This document shows positions 28,601 to 38,077 of a stretch of DNA of 43,049 nucleotides, one piece after another. Each line of letters starts with the position of its first letter. The first letter of the stretch is position 1. Both the position numbers and the translations under genes were made by a program. The stretch comes from a virus. The stretch lies in IMG/VR virus record IMGVR_UViG_3300025132_000087, positions 1-43,049 of that record, one strand, 5' to 3'. The notes beneath the pieces were generated by a model. That model did not search any database. It was not told where the DNA came from and saw only the letters and a list, made by a program, of their open reading frames with translations.

Positions 28601-30247
28601 GTATCAGACCTTACGGGGAGTCAAACAGCTGGAGACGCAACTGAAGCTTTCGGGAGCGCAACTGGCTCAATCACACAATTCGCTGCCGCTGGAGCGATGA
28701 TTGCTGGGCCATTGGGTGCAGCAACTGGCGCTGTGATAGGGTTTGGGAAAGCATTGATGGATGTAGGTGAAATGAATAAGAGTTCTGCAAAAATCGAGAG
28801 AGAAGCTCAAGGGGTAAGCACGCAATTCGTTTCTGGCCAATTATTCAAACAGCATACGGGTGGACAACAAGTATTTGACAATCCAGACACAATGGTAGGT
28901 CGGTTTATAGGGGGCATGAATAGTAGAGAAGTAGGGGCGAAGTTATCTGCATTAGCTAAAGGTACTGGAATGGAATCTCTTGATATAACGAAGCAGTTAA
29001 TGGAGTCCAAAAAAGCATTCGAAAGTTTTTCTATAGAAGACATAAACTCAAAAGAAGCAGAAGAAGCGCAAAAAGTATATGTACAAAATCTAAAGCACGC
29101 TACTAAATTAATTAAAAATTCAAATAAAATTGCAAGCGCTATAAATAAAATTAAAGCAAAGCAAAAACTAATTGAAGAAGAATTAGCAAATGATCTTAGT
29201 GATAAGTTATCAAAAAATGTCGGTGTGATACAGGATAAGCTTGATACTAAACAAGGCTTAATGGTTGGAAGGCAAGGGCCATTTGCTGACATTATTAACA
29301 GGGATCTTGGACTCGCACAAAAATCTGGAGAGGTTACTCAGGCTATGTCTGTAGTTGGGAAACTTAAAAATCAGTTAGCTGGAGCCGAAACTAAAGAGCA
29401 AAGAGAAGAGATCAATGCTCTGTTAAAAGAAGCTACAGCAGATTTTACTGACAAAATCAAAGAAGGCGCTATATTCATGCAGCAAAAGCAAAACGAAGTA
29501 GGAAGAGAAATACTAGCAGTCGAGAAGAGGAGGCAAGATCTGGCAAGTAAACGAGGAGCTGTAAACTTATCTGACATCAGTAAAGCGGGAACTGGAGAAA
29601 TATTTGACCTTAGTATTGTTGGAAGATTCCAAGAAGAGTTAAAAAATATCAGAGGTAGCGGTATTTCTGGAGATGAAAAAGACGTAAGGATAGCTGAATT
29701 AGTGGCTGAAGTTGGCGAAGCTATTTCAGGACTTAACGAAGGAAGGCAGAAGTTTATAAAATCTATTACTGTCCAAACTTTGGCAGATAGTGAGCGTGAA
29801 TCTGTTGCTGGAAAGAGGGCGATAGGGGGAGAAGAAAAAAACTTTGAGGGGATTTCATTAAAACAAAGGTTTATGGAGGCTGGATTTGATGAAAGCGCTG
29901 TAGAAGAAAATGAAAAACAACTGCAAGCCTTGAAGACGCAGCAAGATGCTATAGCGAAACAAATGAAAAACTATGCCGATGCTTTCAACGCTGAATCAAT
30001 AGTTGAATCAGTAGCAAAGACAAATCAGGAATTGGAGAAAGCTACGGAAAATCTTGCAAAGTATACAGAAGCTTCAGAGAAGATAGGGGGACTATCAGCA
30101 AAAATTCTGACACTAGCTGATACCGCAGGAACAGCAATAGAAGAGCAAACTGCGTTCATCGCAAAACTTGTAAAAAGCAGCAAGGCAAGTGAGACTTCAG
30201 TTGGTGCGTTAGTCTCGAAAGAAACTGGGAAAAATGAAAAACCATGA
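25619..30247 (+). CDS. Tail tape measure protein, TP901 type
   Basis: 1542 residues from the ATG at 25619; an in-frame GTG at 25604 would add five residues, but it lies in the GTGTAWT motif. The TP901 core is at about 95-260 (QSFETVAEGAAELARQGLSA, then AVEQRTARGGAVIGNAFKSI). Hydrophobic segments near 400-430 and 1020-1050 (AAAGAMIAGPLGAATGAVIG) fit membrane penetration. A basic, unstructured middle contains a run of six methionines near residue 895. Coiled coils fill the C-terminal third. At about 1.5 angstrom per residue, the tail would be roughly 230 nm. The stop overlaps the next gene by ATGA. Confidence 0.9.
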   Translation: MAAPLNINANLNLNPASINASAKQVQQALGRITGQASEFQKSLDASTARVFAFGATTAVINGVTQSFKALLSTTITVQSKLVEINSILGAGASEFNKYRNSIFQVAKVTGQSFETVAEGAAELARQGLSATESAKRLQASLILTRISGLGAEQSVKALTAAMNGFTSAGLTAEQVVNKIVAVDTAFAVSAQDLAEGFSRAGSTAEDAGVSFDQLLGLITAVEQRTARGGAVIGNAFKSIFTRLSRGTTIEDLKSLGVEIDATQSGIQKLQALSKALENISDPTIASQIKELAGGVFQINVVSAALKDIGSDASVFGQATEKSFNATNEATSKNVALNEQLSAQINSLVVSVTSLGEKLGGITFGPLLKNLVGLATKFSEMLDGALDPEKGNKFIQSMFKIIGGFISGPGLAIFTVAFAKIFGTVLKFAKEGFKTVMQMGSATERIKNIEGGIVGLLQKDANLRKTLASTTATQAQKEQAVIAAIQKENMLLTQQEQLVRSIARQAAARGVTGFSGTAGFTGKRGKRFAAGGAGEMEPDLMTAMMNEARDAPRGATPYVTNFRGKPAVMNTSEMQVRINGREEILRQDQIPRFNKGSGLARKQRRSALNRDGQFIMMHGERTGYKLNRFFMGVDPRGGATKATKSPTETNKTLVNVPTYGIPRSKKGIGDINTIVEKLRNTSLDEAIRVARAISNNKMPNKKKSAIRSAISSQINKGTVRAFAGNIQELGLGSLLTDDKFNDYVSQGTGSTFDLNLSGQKALKGFYDVRRHRATTGEVKGSGNDALAADTARKIFRVSNMGAAIHSSRNKQGLASGSDFKKNYPSGVRLLGRRGKPVGPVIKNLSTINKGLGMTSGSNASKAQIDQKFVRMSKGSLPNLKIKRYNEGSMMGGIDPMMMMMMIGGLGGSVERNKSAVEQRKQDKKRMREIKARIDRASRRARANAAPSSRASRLTSRLSAGFRNTLGNKTPSLRGGIGLSVAGQAISSLAPGAGGLVSDLTGSQTAGDATEAFGSATGSITQFAAAGAMIAGPLGAATGAVIGFGKALMDVGEMNKSSAKIEREAQGVSTQFVSGQLFKQHTGGQQVFDNPDTMVGRFIGGMNSREVGAKLSALAKGTGMESLDITKQLMESKKAFESFSIEDINSKEAEEAQKVYVQNLKHATKLIKNSNKIASAINKIKAKQKLIEEELANDLSDKLSKNVGVIQDKLDTKQGLMVGRQGPFADIINRDLGLAQKSGEVTQAMSVVGKLKNQLAGAETKEQREEINALLKEATADFTDKIKEGAIFMQQKQNEVGREILAVEKRRQDLASKRGAVNLSDISKAGTGEIFDLSIVGRFQEELKNIRGSGISGDEKDVRIAELVAEVGEAISGLNEGRQKFIKSITVQTLADSERESVAGKRAIGGEEKNFEGISLKQRFMEAGFDESAVEENEKQLQALKTQQDAIAKQMKNYADAFNAESIVESVAKTNQELEKATENLAKYTEASEKIGGLSAKILTLADTAGTAIEEQTAFIAKLVKSSKASETSVGALVSKETGKNEKP

Positions 30248-31788
30248 GTCTATTAGTTAATAATGTAATCAACTCTAGCTCTCAAATCTCCTACTCTTAC
30301 TTAAATAGTCAGGAAGTTTTTGGGTATTTGGTTACTTTAAATTATACTCTAAAGGTAGAAGACATACAGTTCGACAATAATGACGGTGTTCTACTTTCTG
30401 GAAGAGCTGCGATTAGATCAGCTTATAAGAGGCAAAACATAACGGCTCGTATAGCTGGAGACGAAATATTAAACGGGTTAGTTACTAATGTATCTTTTGC
30501 AGAAGGCTCTCTAAATGGAGAAGATACTGTAAATATAACAATTGAAGAAAGGAGGAGGTTAGATGATTACAGCTCAAAAACCTTCGCTAAATACATTCCA
30601 AGCCCTCATTTATTAGAGGACTTCTCTGAAAGCTACAATTTTACAAGATTAGATGCAGACTATTCTTATAATAGGAGCATATCTATAAAATATTCTCAAG
30701 ATGCAGGAAGTCAGTTTTTGACAAATGCAAAAGCCTTCCTCACTAATTACTACTATGCTAATAGACCCAGCTTAGGGTACTATGAAGATGGTATATCTGA
30801 AAATGCTAGATTCAATAAAAATTATAATGGAACTCTCAGTCAGACAATAGATTTAGTAAACTTATCTGTTGATTTACAAGAAAGTTTTGACTCTTCTTTT
30901 ATTGTTGATTCTGAAAACGTTTCTAAAAAGATAACCACTTCCACCTCGCTTGATGAAAAAGGATATCTCACCAAAGTTATTAGTGTTGAGTTAACGTCAT
31001 TAAAGCATCACTCGTCTAAAGTTTTAGGGGATGCCATAGGATTGACTATAGATAGTATAATTTCTGACGAAGAAAGTCAGTTTGGAAAGCCATTCGCTAT
31101 ACAAAAAGGCATAACAAAAGACTCTAGAAAAGCATCACTATCTATTGGTTTTTCTACTGATCCAGAGCTATCTCAAGAAAATAGTATTTCTTATAATTGC
31201 ACTAAAAATAAAGTAGGAGCGTTTTTCGAATACGATTTAAGTGTGACATATAAAGCTAAAGATAAAAATTCACAAACAAGATATGATAGTGTTATAGCTT
31301 TGTGGACTTCCAATAAAGACAAAAATGAGACTAAAGTTGTAGGGTTGTTTTCAGAAGCTACAGAAATATACGAAAAATCAAGATCTGCTGCGATTGACAA
31401 ACCAAAAGGATCAGTAACAGAGAACATAAAATACACTACAGATGATTCTTATGACTCTGGCCCCTTGCCCGAAGGAATTTTAAAATTTAAAATTTCCGTT
31501 CAAAAACAAGAAAAAGTGAAAAGGAACAGTGTAATTCTTGATTTATTAGATCTTAAGGAAAAAGTTGTTACCTCCGATTTAAACTCGTTAGGTTCAGCAA
31601 CTGTTACTGCTACTACTACAGCAGACCCTGCATATGGAGTTCATCATGGTAAAAATTTTTTAAATAGCAAAACCACGGAAATGAATGCAGCTTTAGAAGA
31701 AACAGATTTTCACGGAGTAAGCGATGTGATTACATCTAATTTAGTTGATGGAATAACAACTCGTGTAATAGAGTATATAATAGCTTAA
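30244..31788 (+). CDS. Distal tail / tail-tip protein
   Basis: A 514-residue strand-rich protein without cysteine-rich or enzymatic motifs. It contains repeats of the form SYNRSISIKYSQDAGSQFL. General resemblance to the next gene product (an alternating strand pattern with a turn before an F-rich segment, as in IITATHTVSAKGLKVGSKDP) suggests they are distant paralogs forming a tip or baseplate layer. It follows the tape measure as distal tail genes usually do. Confidence 0.55.
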   Translation: MSLLVNNVINSSSQISYSYLNSQEVFGYLVTLNYTLKVEDIQFDNNDGVLLSGRAAIRSAYKRQNITARIAGDEILNGLVTNVSFAEGSLNGEDTVNITIEERRRLDDYSSKTFAKYIPSPHLLEDFSESYNFTRLDADYSYNRSISIKYSQDAGSQFLTNAKAFLTNYYYANRPSLGYYEDGISENARFNKNYNGTLSQTIDLVNLSVDLQESFDSSFIVDSENVSKKITTSTSLDEKGYLTKVISVELTSLKHHSSKVLGDAIGLTIDSIISDEESQFGKPFAIQKGITKDSRKASLSIGFSTDPELSQENSISYNCTKNKVGAFFEYDLSVTYKAKDKNSQTRYDSVIALWTSNKDKNETKVVGLFSEATEIYEKSRSAAIDKPKGSVTENIKYTTDDSYDSGPLPEGILKFKISVQKQEKVKRNSVILDLLDLKEKVVTSDLNSLGSATVTATTTADPAYGVHHGKNFLNSKTTEMNAALEETDFHGVSDVITSNLVDGITTRVIEYIIA

Positions 31789-31789
31789 T

Positions 31790-33403
31790 ATGGCGACTTC
31801 TATTACATACGGAAGCTACTCTTTCCCTGAGCCAATCCCGCTTTTTTCTGAAGAAGATGAGGCGGTTAAGCTTGGCGGCTTGCTAGATCATAGCTCTATT
31901 AGAGTTAATATAGTGGGCTTTTTGACTGGTAGTGATTTGAGTGGGTTAGATTTGCAAAAAATGCAAATGGTCAGTGGTTTCCTTAATGAATATCAAGACC
32001 TAACAATAACAATCGAAAATGAGGCTAAAACTTGTCCTTGTGCCTTTATAGAAAGTATTGATTTTAATGAAAGTGACTCAACTACAGTACTTCCTTATAG
32101 TTTAACTGCGTTGTATTATTCTGGAGAAACGTTTTCAGAATATTTTGGTGTTACAGACCCACAGAACTCTTGGTCTTATGAGGAGGGAGATAATAAAATA
32201 ATTACTGCTACCCATACTGTTTCAGCTAAAGGATTAAAAGTTGGTTCTAAAGATCCTTTTGATAACGCTCGTGAATTTGTTAGCGGCAAGGTTATTAATG
32301 GATTTGAAAATATAGCTTTATTCAATAGCGGAGATAACGCCTTCTTGACTTCTAGGACAGAAAACGTAGATAGAAAAGAAAATATTTATGGGGTTACAGA
32401 AGTTTACTCTTACTCCGCTGGAGACAGAGATAATTCTGACAAGTCTTACTCCGATAGTGGCGTTTTAAACCTCTCTACGTCAATTTCATTTAGCGACAAC
32501 TCGGAACTCTCTATCAGTGTCAATGGTAGTCTTCAGGGCAGTATGGACGCAAATACAGGCAGTCAAGTTGGTTTGTTATCAACTGGTAACTTTACTCCAG
32601 AGCAAGCCACAGAGGTAGCAACTAATGCATTGGTTAATTCTTACTCTGATTATGAATCAGGGGTTTACAGTTTTGTCCAAGATGGCCCAACAGCATTTAA
32701 TTATGATTTAAATACTGGAGCTAATCTTCTTAATTTTTCTTTTGCTTTCGCTGACCCAGACAAAGTTGATCTTATTAATGATAATGTTTTACACTCTTAT
32801 GTGTCTTCAATAAGTTTATCAAAAGATGCTTCAGTCTCTTCAGTCGCAGTTCAGGGGAACTTAAAATATTTAGGATCTTTGTTTATTAACTCTACGGGAG
32901 AGTTCGAATCTAATGCTAGATTTCAAGCTGTGGACACTGCTTTTGGGCAAGTTGATCAACGGGCAATCGCAGTATCTGCTTTACAGAAATTTTCTGGTGT
33001 TGCTACTGGATATGAAATTAATTCATCGTATGTAAATGAAGAGCCACTAGCTTTTTCTATATCAAAAAATCCTGTTGAAAATACCATCTCTTATAATTAT
33101 AATTATACTAATCAAGTGGATTTCTCATCAGGAAATTTAAAAAATTTATCTTTAAATGTATCAAACAAACAACCTATTGCTGTTAACGCTGTCCAAGAAA
33201 CCATTAGTGGAGTTGGGGCTTCTCAGGTAATTTCGAGAAGCTTAGGAAACTATTCCGTATCGGCTTCTTGTAGTGAGGATGGTAGTAAATTAGATAAACT
33301 CAAAGAAGTCGTTTCTGGATTATGTAGCGGAGATTTACTTATACAAGAATCTTATGCCACAGGTCAAAATTCAATATCTTATAACTTAGCCAAGTATTAT
33401 TAA
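31790..33403 (+). CDS. Distal tail protein
   Basis: A 537-residue serine/asparagine-rich beta protein. It begins MATSITYGSYSFPEPIPLFS and contains an early CPCAF pair of cysteines (about 81-83). It is one base after the previous stop and overlaps the next gene by one base. A role in the tip complex is inferred from order; it may be a hub-associated protein. Two segments mirror the previous gene product (see 30244-31788). Confidence 0.55.
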   Translation: MATSITYGSYSFPEPIPLFSEEDEAVKLGGLLDHSSIRVNIVGFLTGSDLSGLDLQKMQMVSGFLNEYQDLTITIENEAKTCPCAFIESIDFNESDSTTVLPYSLTALYYSGETFSEYFGVTDPQNSWSYEEGDNKIITATHTVSAKGLKVGSKDPFDNAREFVSGKVINGFENIALFNSGDNAFLTSRTENVDRKENIYGVTEVYSYSAGDRDNSDKSYSDSGVLNLSTSISFSDNSELSISVNGSLQGSMDANTGSQVGLLSTGNFTPEQATEVATNALVNSYSDYESGVYSFVQDGPTAFNYDLNTGANLLNFSFAFADPDKVDLINDNVLHSYVSSISLSKDASVSSVAVQGNLKYLGSLFINSTGEFESNARFQAVDTAFGQVDQRAIAVSALQKFSGVATGYEINSSYVNEEPLAFSISKNPVENTISYNYNYTNQVDFSSGNLKNLSLNVSNKQPIAVNAVQETISGVGASQVISRSLGNYSVSASCSEDGSKLDKLKEVVSGLCSGDLLIQESYATGQNSISYNLAKYY

Positions 33404-34824
33404 TGAGTGAGAAAGCTTTAAATGCTATTTTATTGAACGCTCAAAGTTCAAACCAAAAGCTATCTGCTCTGTATGATTTTGAAGGAGCATCTGCCTTGAG
33501 CATAGGATTTGTGACTGGGCCAGATGGAAATGTTACTGGGACATATCCCAACTCTATTTATTCCAATCAACCTTCTTTACACACTGGCTTTTTACTTGGG
33601 GCGACAGGTGTTGATAACGCAGCTGTTATAAATAAAGCTACTGATATTTTTGATTCTTCATCCAGCGTTGGAGATAAATTAGACTTAACCTATGGTAATT
33701 TTCAAGTCCCTCTACATGGGCTAAACGCTGCCGATATGTCGGTTATAATTGATTTTGAGTTTCAAGATGGGAATATTGATGATGGTGTTATACTTGGGTG
33801 TTTTAAAACTGGCTCTGTTGTTATATCTAGTAATGAAATAAGGAATTCACAGGGCTTTAACATTGGGGTTACTGATAGAGGACACTTATTTTGTCAAACT
33901 TACAGTGAGAGGGGGGATTCAATCAAAGTAGCTAGTTCAATAGAATTATCTAAAAGAAATCTTATCGGCGTTTCTGTAGGTAAAAGCAAAATTAATTTCA
34001 GTCATTTTGATTATTTAAATACTTTAACGAACGAGGTAGAGATCCCAATATCTGAAGGGTTTGTTGACAATGAGGTGATCCGACTGATTAGTCCTCAGAG
34101 TCTATCTCTATATTTTGGAGGAAGCGACACTTACTTTAGGTCAACAGATAATAAGACTGCGACATTTAGTGGAAGTTTACATGGTGTGGCTGTACTCTCT
34201 GGATTTATAGACCCAGAATTTTTAAAAGAATTGGGAGAAGGGTTTATTGGTAGTTATTTTGAGAATGCAGCCGTTGAAACATCAGCAGAAAGGGTAACTG
34301 GTTATTCTCAGAATATTGTTTATAGAACTGGAATCACAGGATACAATTATAACTCTACAGGAACATTAGAGATTATAACTGGAAGAGAAGAATTTACTGG
34401 TAGTATATCACTTACTTCTTCAGAAAGCAAAAGCGAGGGCGAGCGCTTCTATAAGTATTATACTTTGAATAATGGTAGCGTTAAGACATTCTATAAAGAA
34501 GAATTGGGTAAACTTCATTCAAATTCTGGATATGTTTATTATCCCACTGGAGAAGGCGCTTACGATACTTTAGGATTAAATGATGTATCAGAATCAATAC
34601 AAACTTACGCAGAGTTTACTGGAATAACTCAAGATAAAATAACAATTGATCTATACGGTAAAACCCCTCTTACTGGAGTTTTGTCTGAGGTTAGTGGTAT
34701 AAATCAAACAGCCCTCACTGAGACTGTTACGTTTGTGGAACCAGCATCATCTGGTGTAAATTTAACAGAAAGCTCTGATAGCTTTAAAAAGAATTATATT
34801 TATTACATGGGAGGTAAATCATGA
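33403..34824 (+). CDS. Tail protein with LamG/concanavalin-like domain
   Basis: A 473-residue protein. Residues about 95-275 have the strand order of a LamG/concanavalin fold: LNAADMSVIIDFEFQDG, GVILGCFKT, FNIGVTDRGHLFCQTYSERG, SLSLYFGGSDTYF and FSGSLHGVAVLSGFIDPEFL. Such folds bind carbohydrates, so this may contact the host surface. The C-terminal part is serine/tyrosine-rich. It overlaps the next gene by ATGA. Confidence 0.6.
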   Translation: MSEKALNAILLNAQSSNQKLSALYDFEGASALSIGFVTGPDGNVTGTYPNSIYSNQPSLHTGFLLGATGVDNAAVINKATDIFDSSSSVGDKLDLTYGNFQVPLHGLNAADMSVIIDFEFQDGNIDDGVILGCFKTGSVVISSNEIRNSQGFNIGVTDRGHLFCQTYSERGDSIKVASSIELSKRNLIGVSVGKSKINFSHFDYLNTLTNEVEIPISEGFVDNEVIRLISPQSLSLYFGGSDTYFRSTDNKTATFSGSLHGVAVLSGFIDPEFLKELGEGFIGSYFENAAVETSAERVTGYSQNIVYRTGITGYNYNSTGTLEIITGREEFTGSISLTSSESKSEGERFYKYYTLNNGSVKTFYKEELGKLHSNSGYVYYPTGEGAYDTLGLNDVSESIQTYAEFTGITQDKITIDLYGKTPLTGVLSEVSGINQTALTETVTFVEPASSGVNLTESSDSFKKNYIYYMGGKS

Positions 34825-35639
34825 CATATAACTATGTAATAGCTACTGGTGATACTACTGTATCAGGTAGTCAGTTGAACATAACAGGTAAAAATCAATT
34901 TCCGTCTTTTGGTGAAGATCCATTTAATGCAAAGTACTTTAGATTAGACGAAAACGGGGAGAAAAAAGATTATCCTTTTCTTTTTGATATCGATGTTATT
35001 ACTGGCAGTGGAGTATCTTTAATTTCATTCAACTCTCAAACTATGTTTGAGGTTACTGGCTTTACAATTTCACAAAGTAATAATGAAAATTATTATATAC
35101 AAGCAGCTGACGATTTAGGCAACTACCTTCTTGATTTCGACAATTCTGCGGGGAAAATTATGTTTGATCCAGTTTTAAATTTAAGTAATAGGGATGTTAT
35201 TTATTATGATAAAAAAGATTTCTCCTCCCCTTTTTCTGAAGTAAAAACTAGCACATCAGCTGGGTCTTGGAATACAGAATTAGATAACATTCACGCTGCT
35301 ATCGATGGTGGAGCTGTCTCATCTTCCAAAGCAGAATTGGAAGAGAATTATTTTTTATTTTTTAATGGACAAAAGCTTAAAGATTTCACTTCAAATACAG
35401 AGTTAGATAGTGTTACTGGGGTTTTATTTGCTATAAATAAGCAGAGTAATACTGACGAAATCACTGGAGTTTCAGATTCTTATGGGCCTAAATTTATAGA
35501 AAATCACGTTGATTTTTACATAAATGGAATGGAGCAAACCCCAGAAGATTTTCTTCAAATATATACGGGAGTGTATATGATAGAGTCGGGAGTAGACTCT
35601 TCTGTCTCCTTAGCAAACAAACAAACATTAAGTTATTAA
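34821..35639 (+). CDS. Tail-associated structural protein
   Basis: A 272-residue acidic protein. Segments YFLFFNGQKLKDFTSNTELD and HVDFYINGMEQTPEDFLQIY each carry an F-x-N-G-x-(K/E) turn, common in phage tail proteins that form small beta domains in tandem. An unusual Shine-Dalgarno sequence (GGGAGG, 34809-34814) lies six bases before the ATG. Confidence 0.55.
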   Translation: MTYNYVIATGDTTVSGSQLNITGKNQFPSFGEDPFNAKYFRLDENGEKKDYPFLFDIDVITGSGVSLISFNSQTMFEVTGFTISQSNNENYYIQAADDLGNYLLDFDNSAGKIMFDPVLNLSNRDVIYYDKKDFSSPFSEVKTSTSAGSWNTELDNIHAAIDGGAVSSSKAELEENYFLFFNGQKLKDFTSNTELDSVTGVLFAINKQSNTDEITGVSDSYGPKFIENHVDFYINGMEQTPEDFLQIYTGVYMIESGVDSSVSLANKQTLSY

Positions 35640-35644
35640 TCATA

Positions 35645-38077
35645 ATGGCCTTTTTATCAGATAGAGAATCACTGGTATCCTTGAATTTTAATTTTTCAAG
35701 TTCTGGAGGGGATCACTCGGTATCAGTAGAGACTGTTTTAGATGCTCAAGACTTAGCGCAAGATGGAAATGACCTTGGAACAGTTATTGGCTCTAAGTCT
35801 GGACGGGTTACGTTTTCTGATGCTAGGCTCCAAGAAATGATGCTAAGATTCAAGACCGTTAAAAAGACCGTTAAAAAAGATGGAAGATCGACCAGAGTAT
35901 TCAGAGAAATGACTCATGAAACTGCACTTCGTTTGAGGTCTCATTGTTTTGTTGTCAGGGGAAGTCAAAGCCATCCTAGGGATCAACAAGGAACTATTAT
36001 AATGCCTTATTTTAGCGAATGCACGAATAGTCCTGTTATACAATCGCAACAGTTTCCCCAAAAAGGGCCGTCTAGGAAAGGTGGTGTTGTAAGAATAGGA
36101 AATATTTTTAACGAGGAAAGTTCTGTCACCTCAGTGTATAATAAAGAACGTAATATTCTTGCAGACGGCGTTAAAACCTCTTTGGTGTATCAAGGAGGAA
36201 GCTTAAAAGAAAATTTATGTTATAATTTAGAGAACACAAGTCTATTCTATAGAAACAACCCAGAATATGCTAATTACGACTTGCGGTTTGGATATACTCT
36301 CAAAGAGGCGAAAGACGGATTGTCAAAGTGTGGAATTTTCCTGAGAGGGCTACCAGATACTAATGAAAACATACTGTTTGAAGAAGCTGGCACTTTAGAT
36401 TCAATTATTGCTAATATTGCTAGTAAATTTGGTTATTATTGGTTTGTTGATCCATTTTCAACTGGCATTGTTAATTTTATAAATTCTAATGCAGCATTAA
36501 ACTTATCTCCCTTAAACCCATTTAAACAATCTCTTACAGAGCAAAAAAAATATATTAGCGCTTCTTTTACGGAAGACTCACTTTATCCCGTATTTGTTAA
36601 CGCTTTTAGTGGAAATATAGAAAAGCAAGAACAAAGTTTTGAATTTGACCAAGGAGAAAGGGTTACTAGATTTAGGAAAGTTCCTTTCTCAGAGGGAACT
36701 GACGATGCGCCTGAAGCGATAATAGAAAAACTACTTGTTAATGAAAGTATACTGAAAGTTTTTTATACTATGTATCTCGCTGGAGCTTACAATGAGGAAA
36801 ATTTTGATATTATGGCGATTGTTGCGACAAGATTCTTATTGGAGAACAATGCGTATGATATTAATTGGCAAGCCACGGATTGGAAAGGGGCTACGTCCAT
36901 GAGGAATGCAAGAACAGGGGGTGTTGAGATACTAACTGGGATTTCTAGGAGTAAAAAGAAGATGCAAGAAGGCGGGGATATGAATCTTGACGACGCAGAG
37001 TTTATACAATTAAAAGACAAGACCACTGGCAAAAAGATAGAAAGACCATCACAGGGGCATGCTTTTAGATACATAAAGGCTATTTTTGACGTATTACATA
37101 ATTCAATTTTTGTTTCTAATTACTATAGACAGTATACAGCTAGGAGGACAAACTGGACAGGATCTGAGATGACCATAAGCGGCCCTTTTAAAGTTGAAAC
37201 GCCCTTTTCAGAAATAGAAGCTTTAGCTAGTGCTGACACCGTTTGGAAAGGACTTGGGTGGGGGAATGGCTCACTTCAAGAATTGATGCAAGCAGCTGGT
37301 TCAACAGGGGGAGGGGGATATGGTTTTGTTGGACAGATTAACGGAGCAAATAGGGCAACTTATGGGATGAATAGGGCAGATCTTAATTTTGAATTATTCA
37401 ATTCTAACGAGTATCGATTCGAAGCAACAGCTGTGGGTGAATATTTAGGAGTCACTCCAGAATTGAAATCCAAGATACTAAAACTTGCTCAGAAATCAAT
37501 AGAATTGTATAATAGTCAGAATAAATTTAGCATTGGGCCACAAACTGCGAGAGCTTATTTTAGTAGATCGAAAAGACCAACAGATGAAGAGGAGACTGAT
37601 AAAAGCAGGAGGCGAGAAGAAGCTGACGCTAATAGACAGGCGGGGCTTGATGCAGCAGCACAGAAGTTATCGGAATTAGCTGAGAGGTTCGACACTAGAT
37701 ATTATAGTTTACAGGATAATGGATCTACTGGTCATCCTTTTAGGCCAATTACATTGGACATTAAGAAGGGCAACATCGCAGACATAATAGCGTTGGAAAA
37801 AAGCTCACTATCTGCGCTTCAATCTATCGCAAAACCTCAAACTCAATCTAGTAGAACCATACTTGGAATTTCTTTGCCGGGTGATTTTAAACCAACAATT
37901 AATGCGATTACTCTTGAGTTAGGAGAATCTGGAGCAACCACAACAATTAATGAATCTAGCGTTAAGCTTCTTAGGCCGAGCGAACAATTAATTATTGATA
38001 GAAATCAGAAAGCAGCATTAACTTCCAAAAAAAGTACTAATTTTTCAGCAATTCAAAAAAACTTATTAGGGCTATAG
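35645..38077 (+). CDS. Large baseplate or tail-tip protein, possible hub
   Basis: An 810-residue protein. A long N-terminal region (about 1-330) contains DIANI-type repeats such as SIIANIASKFGYYWFVDPFS, typical of tail-hub and late control proteins that sense the field at the tail tip. The rest is helical, with a glycine run (TGGGGYGFVGQ) and a charged end. It ends at a stop codon sharing the palindrome CTATAG with the stop of the convergent 38072-38848 gene. Confidence 0.55.
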   Translation: MAFLSDRESLVSLNFNFSSSGGDHSVSVETVLDAQDLAQDGNDLGTVIGSKSGRVTFSDARLQEMMLRFKTVKKTVKKDGRSTRVFREMTHETALRLRSHCFVVRGSQSHPRDQQGTIIMPYFSECTNSPVIQSQQFPQKGPSRKGGVVRIGNIFNEESSVTSVYNKERNILADGVKTSLVYQGGSLKENLCYNLENTSLFYRNNPEYANYDLRFGYTLKEAKDGLSKCGIFLRGLPDTNENILFEEAGTLDSIIANIASKFGYYWFVDPFSTGIVNFINSNAALNLSPLNPFKQSLTEQKKYISASFTEDSLYPVFVNAFSGNIEKQEQSFEFDQGERVTRFRKVPFSEGTDDAPEAIIEKLLVNESILKVFYTMYLAGAYNEENFDIMAIVATRFLLENNAYDINWQATDWKGATSMRNARTGGVEILTGISRSKKKMQEGGDMNLDDAEFIQLKDKTTGKKIERPSQGHAFRYIKAIFDVLHNSIFVSNYYRQYTARRTNWTGSEMTISGPFKVETPFSEIEALASADTVWKGLGWGNGSLQELMQAAGSTGGGGYGFVGQINGANRATYGMNRADLNFELFNSNEYRFEATAVGEYLGVTPELKSKILKLAQKSIELYNSQNKFSIGPQTARAYFSRSKRPTDEEETDKSRRREEADANRQAGLDAAAQKLSELAERFDTRYYSLQDNGSTGHPFRPITLDIKKGNIADIIALEKSSLSALQSIAKPQTQSSRTILGISLPGDFKPTINAITLELGESGATTTINESSVKLLRPSEQLIIDRNQKAALTSKKSTNFSAIQKNLLGL